DNA of 6,143 nt from Acidobacteriota bacterium (GTDB lineage Bacteria > Acidobacteriota > Terriglobia > Bryobacterales > JACQDG01): NCBI GenBank assembly GCA_016201195.1, contig JACQDI010000283.1, positions 1-6,143 on the forward strand, written 5' to 3'. Under the pieces are notes generated by a model. That model was given only the letters and a program-made list of their open reading frames with translations, searched no databases and was not told where the DNA came from. Below, one piece after another: positions 1 through 6,070 of this stretch (position 1 is the first letter of the stretch; each line of letters opens with the position of its first letter). Made by a program: the position numbers and the translations under genes.

Positions 1-132
1 CCGCACGTGTCCGGCTTCGTCGAAGGTGTCGTTGAACACACGGTAAGTCAGGGCAACGCGGCCCATCATCACCGCTGCCAGCGCCGCCAGCAAGACCCGC
101 CGCAGCACGGCCTCAGTGTTCGTGTTTCGCAT
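1..132 (-). CDS. N-terminal fragment of a membrane protein, probably GT-C/ArnT-like glycosyltransferase
   Basis: The reading frame is open from an ATG at 132-130 to the left window edge, giving 44 codons with no stop, so the gene is cut off by the window. The fragment has a hydrophobic first membrane segment (LLAALAAVMMG), then a short loop ending in FNDTFDEAGHVR. An acidic pair just after the first membrane helix, in an N-x-T-F-D-E-x-x-H context, is typical of bacterial membrane glycosyltransferases of the GT-C/GT39 type that use polyprenyl-phosphate sugars; this is family knowledge, not proven here. The start is uncertain. The ATG overlaps the end of the preceding gene by 20 bp and has no good Shine-Dalgarno; a GTG at 108-106 lies 4 nt past that gene's stop. 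Either way the two genes look co-transcribed and translationally coupled. Acceptor and donor cannot be predicted. Confidence 0.6.
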   Translation of the reverse strand, partial: MRNTNTEAVLRRVLLAALAAVMMGRVALTYRVFNDTFDEAGHVR

Positions 133-1753
133 GGGAGAACGGGTGCGCGAAGTAAATGTCGCCTTCGGCCATCGCCAGTTGCTCGCGGCTGAACTCCTGC
201 GGCGGAAAGCGGGGGCCTGTATAACCTTTCAGTGCATAGAGCCGATAGCCGCCGGGATGGACTTCCTGGGCCAGCAGCCGGCGCTCACCCAGGTGTCCGC
301 GTTCTTCCTGCACCAGCACCCAGGTCCGGGCGATCTCCTGCGGCGCAAGGTCCCGCATCCGATCGTAGTGGAAGACGCGGAGCTTCCCCCCCTCATCGAC
401 GATTTCGCACGCTGCCTCGATTCTCCGGACCCCGGTCACGTGCTCAGCGTACGGCGTCGACGCCCATCCGGCCAGGAAGGCAAAATGCGGCGCGGTGCCG
501 ATCCACATCGGAAGATGGGACACAATGATCAGGTCGCCCGGCTCCACCGGCTTGAGCTCGCGCAGCTTCTCTCCGATCGCGCGCAAGTTCTCAGACTGTG
601 GAATCCAGCTCTGCTCGATGTCGGCCACGGTCGCCACCGCCAGCCACGCCGTCACCACACCGGCCAGCGCCAGCCGCGCCACCGGTGCGGCCAGCACCAG
701 GACCGCCAGCGCCAAGGCAATCGACAGGCTGGCCACGTAGTCGTAGCGCAGCTCGTGCCCCTTCAAGAACCAGATCGGGCCGTATGCCGCGACCCACAGC
801 CCGGCCGCCAGCAACAGCACGCGGCTCAACGGCCTCGATCCGGCGGTCCGGCCTCGCAGGTACCAGACGGTTACGGCGCCTGCGAGCACAGCCGCCGCCA
901 CCGTCGGCCAAGTGGGCCGTAACTGATAATATGTTACCGACCCCAGTCCGGTGAGCCGCCGATAGGTGCCGAAAATCGCGAAAAAATTGCTGCGCAGATT
1001 GCCCAGGGTCCACTGGTACCGCAATCCCAGGCCCTGCTGCATCATGGGCGCCTTGTTGATGAATAGGGCGTAGGCCACCGCCGCCGTCCCCACCGTGGTC
1101 CAGGCGACGAGGGTCGAGCGCGCGGCGGCCTTCGACCGCAGAAACCACGCCACCAGCGGCGCCCCGGCCAAGAGCAGGCAGAAAATCGGGTCACCCGAAA
1201 ACAGCGCCAGCAACAGGAACAACGCCTGCCGTCGCCAGCTCCCGCCGCCCGCGAGCGCCCGCAGATAGAGCAGGAACCAGAAGGTGGACCAGAGGTAATA
1301 CGAGCAGTTGTGGCTCCAGAACAGCGGCCCGTGGGTGCTCGGCAGCAGCACAAACAGCGCCCCGGCCAGGAACGCTACACCTTCCCCGATGCCCAGCCGA
1401 TCGAGCGCTTGCCGCAACGCCTCCGCGCAGGCGGCGTGCAACAGCAGGAACAGCACAAACACGATCTTCGGCGAGTACCCCACCACCAGGAACAGCACAT
1501 AGGCGAATCCGAAACTCAGAAACTGGAACCGGAACTGGTTGTGGAAGCGGTTCTGCACGATCGTGGGCAGCATCCGCAACTGCTCGGCGAGGCCCGCCTC
1601 CCGCACCGGCTCGTAGCGTCCCAGCACCAGCCAGTCATCCAGCAGGAACTCCGCGTGCGGCGCATAGATCAGGTAAACCGACGCCAGCAGGACGTACAGA
1701 GCCGCAGGCCACAAGCCGCTGGCCACACGCTGGCGCTGGCGTTGAACAGGCAA
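113..1753 (-). CDS. Polytopic membrane protein, putative GT-C-type glycosyltransferase
   Basis: The product is about 546 residues. A first membrane helix at about residues 14-31 is followed by FLLDDW with Asp39-Asp40 in the first outside loop, where GT-C enzymes keep catalytic or metal-binding acids. Many further hydrophobic segments run to about residue 380 (for example the stretches around FLSFGFAYVLFLVVG and ALFLLLALFSG). The last ~150 residues are more polar (from about IEQSWIPQSENLRAIGEKL) and could form a periplasmic domain. The architecture fits a membrane sugar transferase acting in surface polysaccharide or glycoprotein assembly, but it could be another polytopic protein; no substrate is inferred. 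The longest start is TTG at 1753, bounded by an in-frame TAG at 1759-1757; an AGGA lies only 1 nt from it, too close to be a normal ribosome site. GTG at 1726 (residue 10) is an alternative. The next gene overlaps its 3' end. Confidence 0.7.
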   Translation of the reverse strand: MPVQRQRQRVASGLWPAALYVLLASVYLIYAPHAEFLLDDWLVLGRYEPVREAGLAEQLRMLPTIVQNRFHNQFRFQFLSFGFAYVLFLVVGYSPKIVFVLFLLLHAACAEALRQALDRLGIGEGVAFLAGALFVLLPSTHGPLFWSHNCSYYLWSTFWFLLYLRALAGGGSWRRQALFLLLALFSGDPIFCLLLAGAPLVAWFLRSKAAARSTLVAWTTVGTAAVAYALFINKAPMMQQGLGLRYQWTLGNLRSNFFAIFGTYRRLTGLGSVTYYQLRPTWPTVAAAVLAGAVTVWYLRGRTAGSRPLSRVLLLAAGLWVAAYGPIWFLKGHELRYDYVASLSIALALAVLVLAAPVARLALAGVVTAWLAVATVADIEQSWIPQSENLRAIGEKLRELKPVEPGDLIIVSHLPMWIGTAPHFAFLAGWASTPYAEHVTGVRRIEAACEIVDEGGKLRVFHYDRMRDLAPQEIARTWVLVQEERGHLGERRLLAQEVHPGGYRLYALKGYTGPRFPPQEFSREQLAMAEGDIYFAHPFSHAKHEH

Positions 1754-1772
1754 ATCCTATCATAATAACGAA
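1754..1772. promoter_or_regulatory. 19-bp divergent intergenic gap with overlapping -10-like boxes
   Basis: Only 19 bp separate the start of the minus-strand membrane protein from the plus-strand cysteine-rich gene. The gap is AT-rich in GC-rich surroundings. On the plus strand it has TATCAT (1758-1763) and CATAAT (1761-1766); the latter ends 6 bp before the ATG, placing transcription start near the start codon itself, as in leaderless mRNAs. The minus strand reads TATGAT over the same bases. Neither gene has a convincing Shine-Dalgarno. Promoter function is inferred. Confidence 0.35.
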
Positions 1773-2420
1773 ATGACCTGTTCGATCTGCGAAAGCCGCA
1801 AGGCCAAGCGGTTTTGCCCGGCGGTGCGGAACCAGATTTGCCCCCAATGCTGCGGCAAAGAGCGCGAGGAGACGCTCGACTGCCCGCTCGACTGTTCCTA
1901 CTTGATGGAAGGCCGCGAGCACGAGCGGCGCGCTGGCATTGATCCGGAGAACTTCCCCTACAAGGAAATCCGCATCTCGGACACCTTCTTGCGGCAGCAT
2001 GAGGAGTTGCTCACCTCGCTCGGCAGGTTCGTGCTGGGCGCGGCGTTCCACACGCCGGGCGCGGTCGATTCCGACGTCCGCGAGGCGCTCGACGCGCTGG
2101 CCCGCACTTACAAAAGCCTCGAGAGCGGCGTCTACTACGAGACCATGCCGCAGTCGCCCATCTCGGGGGCCATCGTCCAGCAGATCCAGCAGATGCTCCA
2201 GCAGTTCCGCACCGAGGAGACCGAGAGCGCCGGCATGACCCGCACCCGCGACACCGACGTGCTGGGCATACTGGTATTCCTGCTGCGCATGGCCATGGAT
2301 CGCGACAACGGCCGCAAGCGAGGCCGCGGGTTTGTGGACTTCCTCTACCGGCACTTCGCCCCCGCCGATGCGCCGCCCGGCTCCGCCCCCAGCTCCTCGC
2401 CGTTGATCGTGCCTGGGTAA
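1773..2420 (+). CDS. Conserved protein of unknown function with N-terminal Cys-rich zinc-ribbon-like domain
   Basis: The 215-residue protein has a dense cysteine cluster: Cys3, Cys6, Cys15, Cys23, Cys26, Cys27, Cys37 and Cys41. The pattern is CxxC, FCP, ICPQCCGKEREE and DCPLDCSYL. Spacing of this kind suggests binding of one or two zinc ions. I recall similar N-terminal motifs in uncharacterised acidobacterial proteins, but I cannot give a named family. Residues about 60-185 look mainly helical, with a Gln-rich amphipathic stretch (IVQQIQQMLQQF) and a hydrophobic helix (DVLGILVFLLRMAMD). The tail is Pro/Ser-rich and probably disordered. No signal peptide or membrane anchor is visible, so it is probably cytoplasmic. 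It is divergent from the glycosyltransferase-like gene and may share a promoter region with it. It lacks a clear ribosome site, so it may be translated from a leaderless mRNA. The ATG is the first in frame and directly precedes the first CxxC. Function unknown. Confidence 0.8.
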   Translation: MTCSICESRKAKRFCPAVRNQICPQCCGKEREETLDCPLDCSYLMEGREHERRAGIDPENFPYKEIRISDTFLRQHEELLTSLGRFVLGAAFHTPGAVDSDVREALDALARTYKSLESGVYYETMPQSPISGAIVQQIQQMLQQFRTEETESAGMTRTRDTDVLGILVFLLRMAMDRDNGRKRGRGFVDFLYRHFAPADAPPGSAPSSSPLIVPG

Positions 2421-2423
2421 AAC

Positions 2424-2451
2424 AACCTCGTCGCAAATTTGCGACGAGGTT
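2424..2451. terminator. Perfect 28-bp palindrome, probable transcription terminator
   Basis: The left arm AACCTCGTCGCAAA is followed directly by its exact reverse complement, with no spacer; folded as RNA it makes a stem of about 12 bp with an AATT loop. It begins 4 bp after the stop codon of the cysteine-rich gene, the usual place for a terminator hairpin. The T-run on the plus side is poor (TTAAACC), so it is not a textbook Rho-independent terminator. On the minus strand the stem is followed by TTGTTTTA, a better tail, so it may work in both directions or mainly against minus-strand readthrough. A protein-binding operator is the alternative. Confidence 0.6.
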
Positions 2452-2586
2452 AAACCGGCCTGAACGTAAGCCCCCGGCAAGCAGCGGTTCCGCAACCAAG
2501 ATCTTTTAGCCGACCCAAACATTTGATTCCAGTAGTGTTTTAGCCTCTCTGCTGGCAGGGAGCAAATTCGCATTGTGGATTGGCTC

Positions 2587-2613
2587 TTGACTTTCGGCCT
2601 TAACTTGTATAGT
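2587..2613 (+). promoter_or_regulatory. Candidate sigma70-like promoter of the insertion sequence
   Basis: TTGACT at 2587-2592 and TATAGT at 2608-2613 are close to the -35 and -10 consensus, separated by 15 bp, which is short of the optimal 17. They lie just upstream of the IS first ORF (ATG 2629). No strong Shine-Dalgarno precedes that ATG. Inferred from sequence only. Confidence 0.4.
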
Positions 2614-2628
2614 GTAATGATATAAGAT

Positions 2629-2964
2629 ATGGACGACATCTTCAGCCGCCCAAAACTCTCTGCCGCCGAGCGCAACTTCCGTTCCCGGATTGCACAACTG
2701 GCCTCCGGTCGATGGTTTCTGCGCGGCACCCTCTCGCACCGTTCGGGCAAGTGCGGCAAACCCAACTGCCGCTGCGCCCGAGGCGAACTGCACTCCTCCC
2801 TGTACTTGGTCCAGAGTCAGCAGGGAAAACCACGCCAGATCTGTGTCCCCCAAGCCTGGCAGGCACGCGTGCGGCAAGCCGTCCACGACTATCAGCAGAT
2901 GCAACACCTGATCGAAGAAGTTTCCGAACTGGAATGGAAACGGCTCCGGGAAAGGAAACCCTAA
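2629..2964 (+). CDS. IS accessory ORF1, DUF6788-like small Cys-motif protein
   Basis: The 111-residue product has the pattern GTLSHRSGKCGKPNCRCARG at about residues 33-52, with a C-x4-C-x-C cluster (Cys42, Cys47, Cys49) that may bind metal or nucleic acid. It is followed by ELHSSLYLVQ and a Gln/Arg-rich helical C-terminus ending in LIEEVSELEWKRLRERKP. I recall this as the DUF6788 type, commonly encoded just upstream of a transposase; its role in transposition is not established. The ORF appears full length, from ATG 2629 to TAA 2964. Its end overlaps the transposase start by 31 bp in another frame, which suggests translational coupling. It is the only intact gene of the element. The ribosome site is weak. 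Confidence 0.75.
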   Translation: MDDIFSRPKLSAAERNFRSRIAQLASGRWFLRGTLSHRSGKCGKPNCRCARGELHSSLYLVQSQQGKPRQICVPQAWQARVRQAVHDYQQMQHLIEEVSELEWKRLRERKP

Positions 2965-3371
2965 CCGTTCTCCGCCGCCTGATCGCCTATTCCGAAAAGA
3001 TCTTCGGCCTCTCCCGGGAGGTGATCGCGCCGATTTCGGATCGCAGGCCCCAACCCCGTATCTCCACGGCGGCCGTGGTGAAATCGGCGGCGGTGTTGTT
3101 CTGGGCCCGGATGGGAAGCCTGAACGCCTTCGAACTCACCGCCGGGGCCCGCTTTTGGAAACAATGGCTGGGGGAGGCGACCTGTAGTGCCGACACCATG
3201 GGACGAGTCCATGCGCTGACCGATGCCAACGGACTGCGACAAGGGATCCACCACATCTACACCTGTTTGAAACGCAACAAAGCCTTGCCGAATAGGCAGG
3301 GCCTGGCCGTAGCTGTTCTGGACGGCCACGAAAGCCACGCCAGTTACTTGCGTCATTGCTCGGGCTGCTTG
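2934..3371 (+). pseudogene. Transposase, N-terminal part (first 146 codons), broken
   Basis: From ATG 2934 the frame encodes a recognisable transposase start: LTVLRRLIAYSEKIFG, then VIAPISDRRPQPRIST, VVKSAAVLFWARMGSLNAFE, TCSADTMGRVHAL, LKRNKALPNRQG and AVLDGHESHASYLRHCSGCL. The DGHESH segment probably carries the first acidic residue of a DDE-type active site. Homology stops at Leu146 (TTG 3369-3371). The frame stays open to 3698, but that tail is reverse-complement transposase followed by antisense barrel gene, so it is not authentic protein. The start overlaps ORF1 by 31 bp and no clear Shine-Dalgarno is seen. The C-terminal part with later catalytic residues is absent, so the product should be inactive. 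Confidence 0.75.
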
Positions 3372-3578
3372 GTCGAAGGCGCGCGGATAGGCGGCGATCA
3401 CGCGATCCAACAACCGCAAGGCCGTGGCAATTTCATCTTCCCCGGCGCGTTGCGGCTCATGGTCCAGCAGCAGCCGCACCGGATCGCGGCCCGGCGGCGC
3501 CCCGGCCAACAGCATCAGCGTCACCTGCCGGTGATAGTACTGCACCCGATCGGCTCCTGCCACTTGGACGGTCCGCTG
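3372..3578 (-). pseudogene. Inverted internal segment of the same transposase (69 codons)
   Basis: Read on the minus strand, this stretch encodes QRTVQVAGADRVQYYHRQ, then VTLMLLAGAPPG, VRLLLDHEPQRAGEDEIATA and LLDRVIAAYPRAFD. From memory of the family, this is the segment that should directly follow HCSGCL on the plus strand. Re-inverting 207 bp gives a continuous reading of 215 codons. The joining codon is Leu on both sides (TTG 3369-3371 on plus; CTG 3581-3579 on minus). After AFD the family normally continues with an LADALYA-like segment containing an active-site Asp, which is absent. A frame open over 2961-3563 on this strand is therefore a mosaic: only its first part is transposase-like, the rest is antisense of the N-terminal half. 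Confidence 0.75.
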
Positions 3579-3581
3579 CAG

Positions 3582-3925
3582 GCGGCGCGGCCAAATCGGT
3601 ATTTCGCCATGAGCGGGAAATCCCAGGAATTGCCCTTCGCATCAAAGGCCGATGTCGTCAAGATGCCGTTCCCGAACGAGCTCACGATGCCGACGTAGCC
3701 CATCCGTCTGTAGAGTACATCGAGTTCGAAACCGAAGCGAGGGGTCAGACGCCACTCCGCCGAAGCGCCGACGCTGTAGCGCCGGGTCGCGGCGGAGTAG
3801 TCGCTGGCACTGTTGCCGCTCCCCGTTCGGGCGGTTTCGAAGTACACGGTTGCGGGAACCCCGGCTTTCACTCCAAAGTGCAGGCCCTTCGCGAACTGGG
3901 GCGCGGCAAGCGCCAGCAGTAACAA
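3582..3925 (-). pseudogene. Truncated outer-membrane beta-barrel protein, N-terminal part
   Basis: Minus-strand frame of about 115 codons before the IS junction. It starts with a hydrophobic signal-like core (LLLLALAAPQFAKG) and continues with alternating-residue strands typical of small porin-like barrels: HFGVKAGVPATVYFE, RRYSVGASAEWRL, RFGFELDVLYRRMGY, and after a loop SWDFPLMAKYRFGRAA. The strand pattern and the F-x-L-x-x-K-Y-R-F segment resemble outer-membrane beta-barrel proteins common in Solibacter-like bacteria. After RAA the frame enters transposase DNA, so the C-terminal half, including the terminal aromatic residue needed for barrel assembly, is missing. No ATG is found: TTG at 3925 is the nearest start, and an ATT at 3952-3950 could be a decayed ATG, also suggesting degeneration. 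It lies 52 bp downstream of a deacetylase gene in the same direction. Confidence 0.6.
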
Positions 3926-3977
3926 AACCGATCGGAAGGTATCGCTCGGAATGGGGCTGCGAGCAGCTCTGGTCCTC

Positions 3978-4904
3978 TCACAGGGAAACCGCGTTCTTTT
4001 CGACATAGTCGTCCACCTTCGACTTAGCGGGGCGGCGCTGGTCGAGGTAATAGAAGCGCTCGGCATAGGCGAGGTTGTGTGGCTTGCCATATTCCCGATC
4101 GTCGTCGAGCAGGAACTGGCGGACATACTCGCGGTCGGCGGTGCGGTCATCGTTGCCGAGGAGCGTGAGGCGCCTTCGCTCGCGGGCGAGCCGGGCGCGA
4201 AGCTGGGAGCCGAGGTTGCCACCGCCCTGGGACTTGCACTCCACAATGGCGTCGATCTTCTTCTCGAGGTGGGAGCTGATATCGACCACGCGGTTGAAGG
4301 GCTGTCCGGGGCGGCCGTAGAAATAATAGCGCTCGAGCACCGGGTGCGGCTGGATGCCCGCTTCGCGGTGTTCGTGGAAGTCGTTGGGCATGCCGCACAT
4401 CCAGCAGGCCTCTTCCACCGCGCGGCCGGTCACCCAGTGGTCCGGGTTCTCCTCGCCGTGCCCCCACGGATTAAAGGAGAGGACCGTGTCCACCTTGAGC
4501 AGGCGGAACAGGAAAATCAGCCGGCCGCGGATATCGAGGGCGGAGATGCCGTCCATTTCGTGGTTCTGGTAATAGAAATCGAACACATCCCGGAAGCCCA
4601 GGGCCGCCGCCATCTTGAGGTGTTCCTGTTCATTGCTCAGGATGTTTGTCGCGGTGGTCTGGCCGCCGCACTTCTCATCGTTGCTCGTGCGGATGATGTA
4701 GCCGGTGTAGCCCTCGCGGAGGAGCTTGGCGCACAGGCCGCCGGCGTAATGGGGAACGTCATCCAGGTGGGCATGAACGGCGGCGAAGACCTTGCCTTTG
4801 TGCGGCTGGCCGGGCTGGTCCTTTTCTACAACGACTTCGCCGGCATCGGCCGGGGCCATCGCCGCGGCGAGGGCTGGGGTGGCGAAGATGCTGTGTTTAC
4901 CCAT
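3978..4904 (-). CDS. PIG-L/LmbE-family putative zinc-dependent deacetylase (downstream paralog)
   Basis: The product has 308 residues from ATG 4904, preceded by AAGGAG with a 7-nt spacer; an in-frame GTG at 4952 would add 16 unlikely residues. The N-terminal motif AVHAHLDDVPHYAGG holds His46, Asp48 and Asp49. By analogy with MshB-type enzymes His46 and Asp49 bind zinc and Asp48 is the general base. A distant third ligand is His156 in EENPDHW. Also conserved are GYTGYIIRTSNDE and RLIFLFRLLKVDTVLSFNPWG. The family removes N-acetyl groups from GlcNAc-type or other amide substrates; the substrate here is unknown. The usual AHPDDE is replaced by AHLDDVP. The N-terminus (MGKHSIFATPALAAAMAPADA) is only weakly signal-like and has no twin-arginine, so location is uncertain. 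It is the second gene of a two-gene unit with its paralog. Confidence 0.85.
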   Translation of the reverse strand: MGKHSIFATPALAAAMAPADAGEVVVEKDQPGQPHKGKVFAAVHAHLDDVPHYAGGLCAKLLREGYTGYIIRTSNDEKCGGQTTATNILSNEQEHLKMAAALGFRDVFDFYYQNHEMDGISALDIRGRLIFLFRLLKVDTVLSFNPWGHGEENPDHWVTGRAVEEACWMCGMPNDFHEHREAGIQPHPVLERYYFYGRPGQPFNRVVDISSHLEKKIDAIVECKSQGGGNLGSQLRARLARERRRLTLLGNDDRTADREYVRQFLLDDDREYGKPHNLAYAERFYYLDQRRPAKSKVDDYVEKNAVSL

Positions 4905-4957
4905 GTTGCGTCTCCTTCCGGACCGCTTGCTTGCGCGCGCGGCTCTGTGCACTGTTG

Positions 4958-6028
4958 CTACAGACGAACGGCGTGCTGGTCCACGTACTTTCGAATGTTG
5001 GCGCTGTAGTTGGGTTGCGGGCCGATATAGCGAAACGCCTCCGCGTACTGGAGACCGAAGCGCTCGCCGAGGAGCTTCCAGTCGTCCATCAGGAAATGCT
5101 TTACGTACTGGAAATTGGCGGTCTCGTCGTCGTTCCCCAGCAGCGGCAGCTTTTTGCCCTGCCTGGACAGCTCCTGCCGCAGCCGCGATCCGGAGGCGCC
5201 GGCGGGGCCCTTCCCCTTGTTGGCGACGTTGCCGCGCACCTTGTGATCGATATAGGAGCTGACATCCACCACGCGATTGACCAGGTTGTGGCCTTGCGGA
5301 GAGCGGGCGTGATAATACTTCTCGCGCACGTGCGCGGGCTTGAGCCCGGCCTTGTAATGCTCGGGGTAGTCTTTGCCGCCGCCCGCCATCCAGCAGGCCG
5401 CTTCAGCCGCCCTGGCCGCCACCAGGTGGTCGGGGTTTTCGTCGTAGTGGTTGTAGGGGTCCATGGCGATGAGGGTGTCCACCTGGAGCACCCGGAACAG
5501 GAAGATCAGCCGCGCGCGGATCTCGATCTCCGCGCAGTCGTCCATGCGATGGTTGCGGTAATAAAAGGAGAACGCCTTCTTGCAGCCGAGGGCCTTGGCC
5601 ACATTTTGGTAGTCGATTTCGTTCTGCACCACCCCGTAGCCGAGCGTCCTTCCAGCGGCCTCGTCATTGGAGATGCGGATGAGGTAGCCGGTGTATCCCT
5701 CGTCGATGAGCTTGGCCACCGTGCCGCCGGCGAACAACGGAATGTCGTCGGAATGGGCCTGCACCGCGGCGAGCACCTTTCCCTGGTGCGGCTTGCCGGG
5801 GTTGTTCCGCTCGATGACCAGGTTGTCCGCGTAGGTGTAGTAATCGGGCGTGGTGAAGGGGCTGTAGCCGGAGCTGCGGTTGGCGTGGGCCGCCGGGGTG
5901 AGCGGCGATGGAAGATCGGAGGGCCGGCCGGCGGGCGCCTGCGCCGGGGGCGATGGAGCCAGCACGGGAGCGCCGCCGAGCGCGATCCCTCCTGCTATCG
6001 ACCTGCTGAGAAAGCTTCGTCGTTCCAT
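4958..6028 (-). CDS. Tat-exported PIG-L/LmbE-family putative zinc-dependent deacetylase (upstream paralog)
   Basis: The product has 356 residues from ATG 6028, preceded by AAAGGAG with an 8-nt spacer. The N-terminus MERRSFLSRSIAGG is a twin-arginine signal (RRSFL) followed by a hydrophobic stretch, so export of the folded protein is expected. A Pro/Ala-rich linker runs to about residue 50. The catalytic motif AAVQAHSDDIPLFAGG has His92, Asp94 and Asp95; the third predicted zinc ligand is His201 in DENPDH. Also present are EGYTGYLIRISNDE, FSFYYRNHRMDD, ARLIFLFRVLQVDTL and a C-terminal LLGNDDETANFQYVKHFLMDD block. All these blocks align with the downstream gene, so the pair arose by duplication. 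The role is inferred as deacetylation of a sugar or amide outside the cytoplasm; substrate unknown. Stop TAG 4960-4958 lies 53 bp before the next start. Confidence 0.88.
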   Translation of the reverse strand: MERRSFLSRSIAGGIALGGAPVLAPSPPAQAPAGRPSDLPSPLTPAAHANRSSGYSPFTTPDYYTYADNLVIERNNPGKPHQGKVLAAVQAHSDDIPLFAGGTVAKLIDEGYTGYLIRISNDEAAGRTLGYGVVQNEIDYQNVAKALGCKKAFSFYYRNHRMDDCAEIEIRARLIFLFRVLQVDTLIAMDPYNHYDENPDHLVAARAAEAACWMAGGGKDYPEHYKAGLKPAHVREKYYHARSPQGHNLVNRVVDVSSYIDHKVRGNVANKGKGPAGASGSRLRQELSRQGKKLPLLGNDDETANFQYVKHFLMDDWKLLGERFGLQYAEAFRYIGPQPNYSANIRKYVDQHAVRL

Positions 6029-6064
6029 GCGAGTTGCTCCTTTGGGGGATCTCGAACAGCAGCA

Positions 6065-6070
6065 ATTATA
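6065..6070 (-). promoter_or_regulatory. Perfect TATAAT -10 box upstream of the Tat-exported deacetylase
   Basis: The minus strand reads TATAAT at 6070-6065, with about 36 bp to the ATG, leaving room for a short leader that carries the Shine-Dalgarno. No good -35 hexamer is seen 16-18 bp upstream (GAAGTG), so an activator or extended contact may be needed, or the match may be chance. If real, it would drive both deacetylase genes and formerly the barrel gene. The rest of 6071-6143 holds no recognisable gene. Confidence 0.4.

Larger units (their letters stand above)
2587..3581 (+). mobile_element. Remnant of a two-ORF insertion sequence, internally inverted and 3'-truncated
   Basis: The element holds a DUF6788-type accessory ORF overlapping a transposase ORF, an arrangement I recall from IS elements in Acidobacteriota and other soil bacteria. 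The transposase is split: its first 146 codons lie on the plus strand to 3371, its next 69 codons lie reversed on the minus strand from 3578 to 3372, and everything after is missing. The true left end lies somewhere between about 2452 and 2587 and could not be fixed, because the right terminal inverted repeat that would identify it is lost. The right boundary abuts a truncated outer-membrane protein gene at about 3581. The element should be immobile by itself. I cannot assign the IS family with certainty. Confidence 0.75.

Noticed and set aside
116..922. Plus-strand open frames opposite the membrane protein
   Set aside because: The Arg/Pro/Gln/His-rich composition is the antisense of hydrophobic membrane segments, and no domain is recognisable.
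2421..2510. Missing C-terminal half of the barrel gene on the left side of the IS
   Set aside because: I read the minus strand here for barrel-like strands and a terminal aromatic residue and found none, so a simple insertion with both gene halves retained is not supported.
1635..2765. 376-codon minus-strand open frame opposite the cysteine-rich gene
   Set aside because: It crosses the palindrome, the IS promoter and two unrelated genes; the composition is an antisense shadow with no coherent domain.
3372..3698. C-terminal tail of the plus-strand transposase frame as a novel fused domain
   Set aside because: It is the reverse complement of a real transposase segment followed by antisense barrel gene, so the open frame is accidental.
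4905..4952. Longer GTG start for the downstream deacetylase
   Set aside because: The ATG at 4904 has an AAGGAG with 7-nt spacing, while the 16-residue extension is Arg-rich and lies in the intergenic gap.
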